From Litorivivens sp041625495 (GTDB lineage Bacteria; Pseudomonadota; Gammaproteobacteria; Pseudomonadales; Spongiibacteraceae), in assembly GCF_041625495.1 (NCBI RefSeq), contig NZ_JBFJTH010000015.1:1-35636 (forward strand): DNA of 35,636 nt, read 5' to 3'. A program made the position numbers and the translations under genes. This document shows, in pieces, positions 23,500 to 31,972 of this stretch (the first letter of the stretch is position 1; each line of letters opens with the position of its first letter). The notes below the pieces were generated by a model. The model was not told the DNA's origin. It did no database searches and worked only from the letters and a program-made list of their open reading frames with translations.

Positions 23500-25320
23500 T
23501 CAGGGGTTCTGGTACCAGAACTCGTAGGCCCCTGAACCGCTGTAGGAACTTACGCGCCAGCGATACTGACCGGAGTTGCCGTTGTAATCGATCTCTTCGC
23601 TGCTGCTGTTGGATTCCGATCGCGATACGCTGCTCCAGCTACAGAATAGCGAGCAGGAGTATTTTTCAAGCCGCAAGTCGAAATCGGCATTTGCCGGACC
23701 TTCAAGCCACGCCTGAAAACGACCGCCAGCACTCTCGAACCCGTTTGCAGGAACATAGACAACCTGGCCATTGCTCAGCGTGCCAGAGGTTGATTCACAT
23801 TGACTGCAAGGACCGCTTCCAGCTTCCGTCACAACAACACTTTGCACCGCTGAATCGGATTGCCCGGCCGTATCCTGAATTTCTAATGTGACCGTATAGG
23901 TGCCAGCTGCGGCATACGTATGGGCCAGAACAGCCGCCTGCCCTGTATTACCGTCGCCAAAATTCCAGCTATAGCTGGCAATGCCACTATCGTCTGAACT
24001 GTTGCTGGCGTCAAAGGTACACGTCAGATCAGCGCAGTCTACAGTCAGGTTAGCCACTGGGGGCAGGTCGACACCTTCACCGTTCACGCTGTTCTGGGCC
24101 AGCAGGTTGGGTGACCCTGCACCCAGGCTGCTCAGCTTGCCTGACGTTCCCGCACCAAGCACAGCATTAAACACCTCGCCAGGGGCCGCTGCCGGTTTGG
24201 TCGACAAATACAGCGCTGCGATCCCAGCTACATGAGGCGCCGCCATGGAGGTGCCACTCATAGTCGCCGTGCTGCTGTTATTACTGATACCCGCCGACCG
24301 AATGCTGGATCCGGGTGCAAAAATATCGACGCACGACCCTTTGTTCGAAAACGAGGACCGCGCATCACTGCTGGTCGTTGAACCAACGGTAAGAGCTTCT
24401 GCAACACGATTGGGAGAACCGGTGCAAGCATCGGTATTATCATTGCCCGCAGCTACAACGAAAGTGACGCCGGCGTTGATTGCAGAGCGAACCGCATCAT
24501 CGAGGGCTTGACTGTTGCCCCCGCCCAAACTCATGTTCGCAACCGCTGGCTTCTGGTGATTAGCCATAACCCAATCAACGCCTGCAATAACGGCAGAATT
24601 AAAACCGCTGCCATTACAATCGAGCACTCTGACCGGATAGAGCGTCACATTTTTGGCGACACCATAGACAGAACCACCAACCGTACCGGCAACATGAGTA
24701 CCGTGGCCATTACAGTCTTCAGTGTCATCCGGGTTAGCGGAGCCGCCACCTAACAGCCCGCCGCCAGTGCTCACGGTGTTATGGCCACTACCCATTCGGC
24801 CGGAAAACTCATTGTGAGTTGTGCGAATACCGGTATCAATCACGTAGGCATGTACACCACCGCCGTTGACCGAATAGCTATAACTGCCATTAAGCGGCAA
24901 GGCAGGCTGATCCAGTCGATCCAAGCCCCAGGTAGCATTGGACTGCACGGCGGTCGCAGCAACGATGCGATCGGGTTCAATGTACTTAACCAGCGGGTCA
25001 AGGGCTAACATGGCAGCAACATCGGCAGGCATTTCCGCAACGAACCCTGTCAGCGCGTGTTCGAAAACGCGCCCCGTAGTAATACCGTAAGTTGATGCCA
25101 ACGCTTGAATCCGGGTAGTCAAATCCGCTAGGCCCAATACATCAAGCTTTTCTAGAACAACAATGTAGCGGCCGCTAACTGCCTCGCCCACATTTGCAAT
25201 CTTCATCGTTGCCTGTTCACTTACCTCAGTAAACTCGGCGCTGGTCGCATCACTGCCCGATTCAGATTGACAGCCAGATAACAGCAATCCCCCCATGGCC
25301 AGGAGAAGCAATTTCTTCAT
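23500..25320 (-). CDS. Subtilisin-like serine protease lipoprotein with PKD and C-terminal domains
   Basis: A 606-residue exported protease. The signal peptide ends in a lipobox (LLSGC, Cys17) and the next residue is Gln, so outer-membrane anchoring is expected. An I9-type propeptide inhibitor spans about 50-120. The S8 domain has Asp162 (VIDTG), His206 (NGHGTHVAG), oxyanion Asn293 (AAGNDN) and Ser358 (GTSMAAPHVAG), as in proteinase K/aqualysin. A PKD domain follows at about 419-500 (SYSWNFGDGNTG), then a C-terminal prepeptidase-like domain from about 505 with paired cysteines. GGAGT precedes the ATG by 7 bases. The lipid anchor is unusual for this domain order, whose members are mostly secreted. 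Likely role: surface digestion of protein. Confidence 0.93.
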   Translation of the reverse strand: MKKLLLLAMGGLLLSGCQSESGSDATSAEFTEVSEQATMKIANVGEAVSGRYIVVLEKLDVLGLADLTTRIQALASTYGITTGRVFEHALTGFVAEMPADVAAMLALDPLVKYIEPDRIVAATAVQSNATWGLDRLDQPALPLNGSYSYSVNGGGVHAYVIDTGIRTTHNEFSGRMGSGHNTVSTGGGLLGGGSANPDDTEDCNGHGTHVAGTVGGSVYGVAKNVTLYPVRVLDCNGSGFNSAVIAGVDWVMANHQKPAVANMSLGGGNSQALDDAVRSAINAGVTFVVAAGNDNTDACTGSPNRVAEALTVGSTTSSDARSSFSNKGSCVDIFAPGSSIRSAGISNNSSTATMSGTSMAAPHVAGIAALYLSTKPAAAPGEVFNAVLGAGTSGKLSSLGAGSPNLLAQNSVNGEGVDLPPVANLTVDCADLTCTFDASNSSDDSGIASYSWNFGDGNTGQAAVLAHTYAAAGTYTVTLEIQDTAGQSDSAVQSVVVTEAGSGPCSQCESTSGTLSNGQVVYVPANGFESAGGRFQAWLEGPANADFDLRLEKYSCSLFCSWSSVSRSESNSSSEEIDYNGNSGQYRWRVSSYSGSGAYEFWYQNP

Positions 25321-25565
25321 TTATAAGACTCCATAAACGACACTTTTTTTATAGGAAAGTCAGCACACGCTGGTAGCGCTGATGTCATGGCGAAGTTTAG
25401 GAGATCAAGGAGTAGCAATGCTGACAGGCGTCACATTCTTGCCGCCAAATTTCGTGACCCGGCTCACGCATCAAGGTAAAAAAGACAAATTAAAACAGAT
25501 TGTGTTTTACGCGCCACATAACGCGAACACGGTCACGTAACGGCTTATCATGTGAGTTAGAAAGA
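25321..25565. promoter_or_regulatory. 245-base intergenic region upstream of the protease
   Basis: I see no gene here. Two near-palindromes stand out: CGTGACCCGGCTCACG (25453-25468, 14 of 16 bases symmetric) and TAAAACAGATTGTGTTTTA (25491-25509, perfect 7-bp arms). They may be operators for the protease or, for the second, part of a weak terminator of the gene at 25566-27731. Confidence 0.4.
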
Positions 25566-27731
25566 CTATTCTTCGCGCTTATCGCTCTTTAGTGCCCGGC
25601 GCAAGGCAGCACCCAATACATTTCGCATGACACGATCCCGCAACGATTTCGGCGCACTGAGCCTCAGCACGCGAAGCCATTGCCAAACCGCGGGTACCGA
25701 TTTTCCAACGGGAGTGAGCGCATCCAGGCAAAGCTGAATTTTACTCTTACCAACAGTTTTAAGCGCTTTGGCGACGGCGAGTTCCTCTGGCGTGAAATCA
25801 CAACCAAAGGGGTAAGCGGGAAAGCCGCCATCATGACGCAGATCTTGCAGTGTCTGCTTGACCCGCTGTGGCGTGTTCTCCGAAAACTGCTCTGGAATAT
25901 GGTAGTCGGGCTCGATTTTTCCAGCTCGTATCGCTGTTGCCAGCAGATTTTGCTGAAAGCGGGAATCAGCAACATTCAACAGCGCCTTGATAACCTCGCC
26001 ATCCGATTTACCGCGCAAATCCGCGATACCGTACTCAGTCACCACAACATCTCTCAAATGCCGGGGAATCGTGCAGGCGCCGTATTCCCAAACGATATTG
26101 GATTCGGCATGACCATTACTTTCACGCACCGCACGCAACATGATGACAGAGCGCCCGGTCTGTAACTGGTGCGCCATTGCTACAAAGTTATACTGACCAC
26201 CAACACCGGAAAGCACTTGTCCACTCTGCAGTGTGTCAGATACAACAGCACCATTTAAGGTGACTTTTAATCCAGTGTTGATAAACCGGGCATGGATTCG
26301 CTGCGCTCGATATAAACGGGGGTTCATGTCCAGCTGATTGATCTTATCAACACCGGTCATATTGATTTTTTGACGCAGTATTTCCGGCAAACCCCGCAGA
26401 CGTTGATAGAAATCCTGACTACCCAGATAGAAACCACCGTGTAGAATTTGGCCATTTCTCAGGCAAGTGCCAAGGCACTGCGTTGCCATAACGCGCCGAG
26501 AGTGAGGGTTGGCCATATTCGCAGGCACGCGCGAACCATCAGGCGCAATGACATAACCGTCACTGTACTGGCAGTCATCGCGGAACAATCCGTGATGCTG
26601 GAGCACCTTGAAGTCCTTACCGCGAATTTCACGCACACCCTGCTCAGCCAAACCTTCCAATACCGAGCTATCGAGCCGTTCTGGATCGCAATCTCCGGCG
26701 TTAATAAGCTGCTGCAGCGCCCAGAAATCATAGACTTCGCGCTTGAGAATACCCGCCTGTTGAAGGTGCATAAACCCTTCTACCAGCATCTCTGTTGCAC
26801 CATACAAGCCGCGCTCAAAAGGCCCGGCTCCACCGACGCGCTTTATAAAATCACGCCGCTCGGGTGTCAGGATACCGGTCCGAAGCAATGCCTCTTTGTA
26901 AACCGCATTGTTCTGTTGTCGTAAACACAAGGCGTACGTTACTGCGTCACCCAGTGCGCCAATTCCAATCTGCAGGGTTCCGCCATCGGCAACCAGACAG
27001 CTGGCATGCAGACCCAACAGATAATCCACGTCTCCCAAAGGTTGAAGCTTGGGCGCACTGAATAACGGATGATCAAGCGTAGGCGCCTCGAGCACCATAT
27101 CGTAAAAATCCGGATCCACTTCAGCGTCACCACACATGTAGGGCAGCTCGCGATTGAGAACGGCAACCGACCGAAATTCGCGCCCCGATGCTGTGAGCCG
27201 TTCGACTAGCTCTGCCGATGTATCAGGGTTACAGCTCATACTGAGCTTACGACGCCCATCAATTTCACGGCTAGCCACCATCTGCAGGACAACATTGCAG
27301 CCGTTTTCGAACACGTCTCGGGCGGCATGCGTGTAATTCGAACTGATGTAGTGATACTGCGCATGCGCGTTACCCAGCCGACTACCGGGCTGAAAAAAGA
27401 ATTCCTTGATGGTGATATTGGCTGGCACCGTCTGCTCGCGCAGGTCGTGCATGTACGCCAACGACGGACAGCCGTGATAAATACGCTGCAGCGTCGGCTC
27501 GAGAAAGCGGGACTGCAATGAATCACCCGGCGGCGGACGCTCCAGACTGAGCGCTGTCAGAAAAGTGAGATTAATTGACGGGTCATTTTTAGCCCGCTGG
27601 TACAGGGCATTGACCAAAGGCACTGGTTTGCCGAGGCCAAGTGGTAAAGCAACAACCAATGTTTTTCCAAGTTGTAGCAATAAGCGATTGACGACATCGT
27701 CGGCGCCGTTCAGCCAGGCTGTCGAAGACAT
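25566..27731 (-). CDS. Acetyl-CoA hydrolase/transferase family protein, long form
   Basis: A 721-residue CoA-transferase-fold protein. The C-terminal half carries the acetyl-CoA hydrolase/transferase C-domain signature VVVTEYGIADLRGKSDGEVI, with GGQYNFVAMAH and RESNGHAESNIVWEYG before it. The N-terminal half has the paired fold (LADGGTLQIGIGALGDAVTYAL-like segment, VADGGTLQIGIGALGD). It is larger than the roughly 430-500 residue enzymes such as succinyl-CoA:acetate transferase, with extra sequence between the halves and at the C-terminus (basic tail ALRRALKSDKREE). GGGAG lies 6 bases before the ATG. Likely role: transfer or hydrolysis of CoA from short acyl groups, fitting acyl-CoA turnover. 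The acyl group is unknown. Confidence 0.85.
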   Translation of the reverse strand: MSSTAWLNGADDVVNRLLLQLGKTLVVALPLGLGKPVPLVNALYQRAKNDPSINLTFLTALSLERPPPGDSLQSRFLEPTLQRIYHGCPSLAYMHDLREQTVPANITIKEFFFQPGSRLGNAHAQYHYISSNYTHAARDVFENGCNVVLQMVASREIDGRRKLSMSCNPDTSAELVERLTASGREFRSVAVLNRELPYMCGDAEVDPDFYDMVLEAPTLDHPLFSAPKLQPLGDVDYLLGLHASCLVADGGTLQIGIGALGDAVTYALCLRQQNNAVYKEALLRTGILTPERRDFIKRVGGAGPFERGLYGATEMLVEGFMHLQQAGILKREVYDFWALQQLINAGDCDPERLDSSVLEGLAEQGVREIRGKDFKVLQHHGLFRDDCQYSDGYVIAPDGSRVPANMANPHSRRVMATQCLGTCLRNGQILHGGFYLGSQDFYQRLRGLPEILRQKINMTGVDKINQLDMNPRLYRAQRIHARFINTGLKVTLNGAVVSDTLQSGQVLSGVGGQYNFVAMAHQLQTGRSVIMLRAVRESNGHAESNIVWEYGACTIPRHLRDVVVTEYGIADLRGKSDGEVIKALLNVADSRFQQNLLATAIRAGKIEPDYHIPEQFSENTPQRVKQTLQDLRHDGGFPAYPFGCDFTPEELAVAKALKTVGKSKIQLCLDALTPVGKSVPAVWQWLRVLRLSAPKSLRDRVMRNVLGAALRRALKSDKREE

Positions 27732-27811
27732 AATTTCTCCCGTTCAGTCTGGCCATTATCCACGCTCGTCACTGAAGGTACAGGAGTGAATAGCTCAATC
27801 GCTTACCGTTG

Positions 27812-29005
27812 CTATTGAAACTGGTCTACCTGGCAGGAATCAGGCGGTAGGTTGGGATCAATGACACACTCAAAATAGGGCGCCGTTTCGTTGTACGTGC
27901 CATCCAGCATTTTGCGTAACTGCTCAAACGCCGTACGCATAACCGGATGAAAAGCGTCAGCTTCCGAGGCGTGGCCCGCCAGATTCAACAGCGGATCTGC
28001 CTCACCGGCGCCCAGTGTTCCGGTGCCGGTACTACCCGGGTTTTGCCCGGGAAAAACACCCACAATGGTATAAAACTGGGTGGGGATGGTGGCAGTCGCA
28101 AGCGCTCCAGCCATCTGCCGCCCCTGATTGTAGGGCACCAGACCATCATTGACTGCATGCACTACCGTCGCGGCCCGGATACCGGCCCGCTTCATCAGTG
28201 CCGCTTGAAAAACAGGTGATCGACGCTCGTAGGCCAGCGGACATTGCACGGGCGAACCGCCAGTATCCCGCTCAATGCCAGACTGGGCCGCCATCGCTGT
28301 TTCATTGCCGGTACCCCCGGCAGCGGCCGCAGCTTCGGAGTATGTCTCAATTATCGAACTTACACCTTCTACGTCGATCCAGTAATCAAACAGCGGAGAG
28401 CCATCTTCGGTAAACTTTGAGCCGCCATTGGCCAGATCAACCGACTCGGCTATCGCAGTACCGGAAACAGCGCCCCCCATCGAGACACCGAACAGATAAA
28501 CAGTTTCGATGGTAGGAAATTTTTCAAGCATATGCAGGGTGGCAGCAATGGTATCGTGGGCGCCACGCAGCGCGGGAAAACCATAGTTGTCGCGATAGTT
28601 TGTGCTTACAAAAGCTACATTGCCGGGGTTGTTCTGTAAAAACCGGGCGAGCATGAGTTCACGGCGCATATGCGGTACCCAGCTGCGATTTACCTCATGG
28701 GAAATACCATGGGCAAATACCACCAAGCGCGTTGGCGTTTCATCTCGACGATAGGCCATATAAGCCAGAGGCAGAGGCAGCCCCGAGGCTTCATCGGGAG
28801 AACACAGGGGGTCGCGCGGCCCCTCCACATCAAATGCTGCCAGTCGCGTCGATGCGTCGTTGATAAAGCTCTCGACAACGATCGAGCTGCTGGAACTACC
28901 TGTTCCGGATGAGCTGCTACTACTGCTATTACAACCCGACAATAGGGCTGACAGCAGCCCTAGGGCCAACATTATTCGGGGGGGATTTATTCGATCAATG
29001 ATCAC
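27812..29005 (-). CDS. Alpha/beta-hydrolase lipoprotein with serine-rich linker
   Basis: A 397-residue exported hydrolase. It starts with GTG at 29005 (AGGAAGG 6 bases upstream), has a hydrophobic signal and lipobox LLSGC (Cys25), and then a low-complexity linker of Ser and Gly (about 27-41). The core shows FAHGIS (98-102, oxyanion hole), GVSMGG with nucleophile Ser175, NDGLVPYNQG with Asp287, and a candidate histidine at 345 or 353, so the triad is plausible. It resembles secreted esterases/lipases, but I cannot name a subfamily. It lies downstream of the LuxR gene on the same strand, separated by about 149 bases. Confidence 0.82.
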   Translation of the reverse strand: MIIDRINPPRIMLALGLLSALLSGCNSSSSSSSGTGSSSSSIVVESFINDASTRLAAFDVEGPRDPLCSPDEASGLPLPLAYMAYRRDETPTRLVVFAHGISHEVNRSWVPHMRRELMLARFLQNNPGNVAFVSTNYRDNYGFPALRGAHDTIAATLHMLEKFPTIETVYLFGVSMGGAVSGTAIAESVDLANGGSKFTEDGSPLFDYWIDVEGVSSIIETYSEAAAAAGGTGNETAMAAQSGIERDTGGSPVQCPLAYERRSPVFQAALMKRAGIRAATVVHAVNDGLVPYNQGRQMAGALATATIPTQFYTIVGVFPGQNPGSTGTGTLGAGEADPLLNLAGHASEADAFHPVMRTAFEQLRKMLDGTYNETAPYFECVIDPNLPPDSCQVDQFQ

Positions 29006-29154
29006 ACCTAGCCTTCCTCTACGGCACTACCGCCATACTGCATTTTGAAGTGGTAACCCCTTTATTTACAGTAATATGACACAACGGTCAAATTCACAGA
29101 ATCTATAACTCAAACCGTGGAACATCTCTATTTTCAGTGGCTTATGGCTCCAGC

Positions 29155-30285
29155 CTAGCCACCTTCCCATGCCAATTGGGCGACACTTTTGAGAATCAGG
29201 CGCACCAGCAGAGTTTGCCGGCTCACACCGGTCTTGTTGAACACCGAACGCAAGTGGGTACGCGCCGTATTGCGGCTGATACCCAACGCTTGGGATGCCT
29301 CATCCAAACTCAGACCTTCGGCCAGCAACAGCGACAGCTGTGCTTCAGTGGGAGTAAATCCGAATAGGCGGGTGATGACTTGCACTGGCGCTTCGGCACC
29401 AAAATCGGGATCACTGATGAAGATCGCGACCGTTGGTACGGAACGCCCCTCGGACCACTCATTCATCGGCACCGGGCGCACCGCAACCCCAAGGTCGGCA
29501 TAGTCGCCATCGCGCCTGATACGCATGGCTTCAATCACGGCAGGGCCTCCGTGTTGCTGTTGCTCCAGCACCAGACCAATCAAACGCTGCAACTCAGTGG
29601 TGGTCGCTTCGTCACCAACCTGCAGGTAGCCATTATTTACCTGCAACTCCGGTTCACGTGCCAGCAGCTGTTCCGCCATACGGTTACAGGACAGTACAGC
29701 CCCTTTTTCGTCCAGCAATATAGTGGCCAACGACAACTGATCCACTGCACCGGCATACAGGGCACGTTCAGACTCAATTTTATTCATCCGCACATGGATG
29801 CGGATCGCACGCTCCAGATGCCCCACTATATCGCGCATAAAGGCTTTGTCGTTATCCGTAAATCGCGGTGAGGCCTTGTCCCGCGTCACCCGCAAACCGG
29901 CCTCCATCTCGCCGGGCACGTGCATATCTACCCCGAGACTGTCATAAAAACCCGCCGGTTCCATACACACTTTGTAGAGTTCGCTCGCCACCCATTCCTC
30001 CTCGGGAATGAGTTCCAACAGGGTTTTTACCTCGCCCGGCGGTATATGCAGAAAAGGATCCATGGCAAACAGACTTTCCTGATAGCGGGCCACCCCTTCC
30101 ATACGGCCCCCATCTATCCGCAGCACCCCGCGCTCACTTGTGGACGGCGGCTTGAGGACCAGCGTGGCTGAGTTGGCTCCCATCACCGAGCGCAACAGGA
30201 CAAGAAAAGACTGCCAGGGTTCCGCCTCGAGCGGCCCCTCATAGATACTCGCTAGTAACTCGCTGACATCCGGTGTGATACGCAT
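29155..30285 (-). CDS. LuxR-type transcriptional regulator (C-terminal HTH)
   Basis: A 376-residue regulator. The C-terminal LuxR helix-turn-helix is FTPTEAQLSLLLAEGLSLDE followed by ASQALGISRNTARTHLRSVF (about 310-370). The N-terminal 300 residues include a PAS-like segment (ATILLDEKGAVLSCNRMAEQLL), so it may sense a ligand or redox state; there is no autoinducer-binding signature. ATG 30285 is chosen (AGGAG 10 bases upstream); the frame runs to 30327. It is divergent from an SDR operon across a 142-base region containing an inverted repeat, suggesting it controls that operon and itself. A nested inverted repeat at 29137-29162 overlaps its stop codon. Confidence 0.88.
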   Translation of the reverse strand: MRITPDVSELLASIYEGPLEAEPWQSFLVLLRSVMGANSATLVLKPPSTSERGVLRIDGGRMEGVARYQESLFAMDPFLHIPPGEVKTLLELIPEEEWVASELYKVCMEPAGFYDSLGVDMHVPGEMEAGLRVTRDKASPRFTDNDKAFMRDIVGHLERAIRIHVRMNKIESERALYAGAVDQLSLATILLDEKGAVLSCNRMAEQLLAREPELQVNNGYLQVGDEATTTELQRLIGLVLEQQQHGGPAVIEAMRIRRDGDYADLGVAVRPVPMNEWSEGRSVPTVAIFISDPDFGAEAPVQVITRLFGFTPTEAQLSLLLAEGLSLDEASQALGISRNTARTHLRSVFNKTGVSRQTLLVRLILKSVAQLAWEGG

Positions 30286-30305
30286 AGGGCTTGTTCTCCT
30301 TTCCA

Positions 30306-30333
30306 CCATTATGACGAGTACGACCAATAATGG
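30306..30333. promoter_or_regulatory. 28-base inverted repeat between the LuxR-type gene and the SDR operon
   Basis: CCATTAT (30306-30312) and ATAATGG (30327-30333) are perfect inverted arms around a 14-base spacer whose centre is the palindromic GTAC. The position just upstream of the LuxR gene start and before the SDR operon makes it a candidate operator. Confidence 0.45.
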
Positions 30334-30427
30334 GAAACGTCATTAACAGGTGAAAAAATCTTCATTAAGCGCCAATCCGCGCCTGTGGCACACTGCGAAA
30401 CACACTGAAAAAACCAAGGAAGCCAGC

Positions 30428-31195
30428 ATGCCACTTGACGTAAAGACCGCCATTGTAACTGGCGGTGCCAGCGGGATGGGCCAATTAACCGCGATACGCC
30501 TTGCCCGTCGCGGGATTAAAGTCGCCGTGCTGGATATGAACGACGAGGGGCTGGCGAAAACTGCCGCTGAATCTGACAATATCACTACCTTTCGCTGCGA
30601 TGTTTCGGATTTGAAACAGGTAAGGGAAACCATTGAGGCCGTAGAGGAAAAACTCGGCCCGATTGACCAGCTAACGCATTGCGCGGCCATTATGCCCACC
30701 GGACCATTGGTGGACATGCCTGCCGACCTCATCACCAAGATGATGGCAATTAACTACAACGGAACGGTGCACCTTACCAAGGTGATGCTACCTCGCATGC
30801 AGCAGCGAAAGCGCGGACTGATCGTGGTCTATGGCTCGATTGCCGGATATGTGATGGCGCCGGAACTGGGCGCCTACAACGCCAGTAAAGCGGCGACCAA
30901 CGCCTATACAGAGGTTCTTATTCACGAGAACCGGGGCAGCGGTGTTCATATTCTTGCGGTAAATCCGCCCATGGTGAACACGCCCCTGATCGATCAGGCA
31001 CTAGACACCAAAAACATTCGAGAATCTCGCGAAAAAGGTCGTATGGCGAGCCCCGAGTTCATCGTCGATGAGGTAGAAAAGGCGATCGCTGCTGACAAGG
31101 AATTTCTCTATCCGGGCGCCGAAGCCAAAATACTGACGTGGTTGCGCCGACATTTCCCAGGTCTGCTATGGCGTATTATCAAGGCCTCTACCTGA
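30428..31195 (+). CDS. Short-chain dehydrogenase/reductase (SDR) 2
   Basis: A 255-residue SDR. The cofactor motif is TGGASGMG (11-18) and catalytic residues are Ser137, Tyr150 and Lys154 (YNASK). The usual NNAG is replaced by HCAA (84-87), a change seen in some SDRs. The C-terminal LTWLRRHFPGLLWRIIKAST is amphipathic and may touch the membrane. ATG 30428 follows AAGGAAG by 5 bases; the frame runs back to 30350, but that part has no SDR character. It is the first gene of a two-SDR operon divergent from the LuxR-type regulator, with a 3-base gap to the next gene. Confidence 0.9.
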   Translation: MPLDVKTAIVTGGASGMGQLTAIRLARRGIKVAVLDMNDEGLAKTAAESDNITTFRCDVSDLKQVRETIEAVEEKLGPIDQLTHCAAIMPTGPLVDMPADLITKMMAINYNGTVHLTKVMLPRMQQRKRGLIVVYGSIAGYVMAPELGAYNASKAATNAYTEVLIHENRGSGVHILAVNPPMVNTPLIDQALDTKNIRESREKGRMASPEFIVDEVEKAIAADKEFLYPGAEAKILTWLRRHFPGLLWRIIKAST

Positions 31196-31198
31196 GCG

Positions 31199-31963
31199 AT
31201 GAAGCCTTTGCGATTTACCGATAAAGTAGCCTTGGTAACTGGCGCCTCTTCCGGGCTCGGCCGAGCTTGCGCGCTCCAGCTTCTTGGCGAAGGCGCGCGG
31301 GTACTGGCAGTTGCCAGCTCAAGGGAAAAGCTTGCGCAGCTACAAAATGAGGTTTCCTGCGAAACTGAACAGGCACGCTTAATAACCCTCGATATCGACC
31401 TGTCGAGCCCCGCCAACTGTCATACCGCAGTTGCCGCAGCGCTGAATCATTTCGATAGACTAGATATCCTGCTGAATGTAGCCGGAGTGCACCGCTTTCG
31501 CCACAGCCATTCGGTTAGCGCTGAAGACTGGCACGACGATCTAGCAATCAACCTCAACGCCCCCTTTTTCCTATCTCAGGCGGCCATTCCCGCCCTGCTG
31601 GAAACACAAGGAAATATCGTCAATATTGGCTCTCTGGCATCGTCTCAGGGACAACCATATTCAGCCAGTTACTGCGCAGCCAAGCACGGCCTTATTGGCC
31701 TCACCCGCGCACTTGCTCTAGAGTTTATCAACACCGGATTGCGAGTTAACGCAGTCTGCCCCGGCGGGATGGACACCCCCCAAGTACACAATATTAGCTT
31801 TGCCGACGACATGGATTTTGAACTGATTATGCGCTCAGCCTCAGCCCGCGGGTTCATGCCACCCGACGATGTGGCCGCCACGGTGTTGTTTCTCGCCTCG
31901 AGTGAGGCAAAGGCCGTACATGGCGCTGTGTACAACGTAGATCAGGGGCGCACGGTAGACTAA
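31199..31963 (+). CDS. Short-chain dehydrogenase/reductase (SDR) 3
   Basis: A 254-residue classical SDR: TGASSGLG (14-21), NVAG (93-96), Ser145 (NIGSLA), YCAAK with Tyr158 and Lys162, and CPGGMDTP after the active site. It starts 3 bases after SDR 2, so the two are co-transcribed and probably act in sequence or as partners on one substrate. The gene ends 9 bases before the convergent fusion gene. The substrate is unknown. Confidence 0.93.
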   Translation: MKPLRFTDKVALVTGASSGLGRACALQLLGEGARVLAVASSREKLAQLQNEVSCETEQARLITLDIDLSSPANCHTAVAAALNHFDRLDILLNVAGVHRFRHSHSVSAEDWHDDLAINLNAPFFLSQAAIPALLETQGNIVNIGSLASSQGQPYSASYCAAKHGLIGLTRALALEFINTGLRVNAVCPGGMDTPQVHNISFADDMDFELIMRSASARGFMPPDDVAATVLFLASSEAKAVHGAVYNVDQGRTVD

Positions 31964-31972
31964 ACAATCCGC

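Noticed and set aside
29137..29162. Nested inverted repeat at the end of the LuxR-type gene as a terminator
   Set aside because: The stem is interrupted and there is no T tract on either strand.
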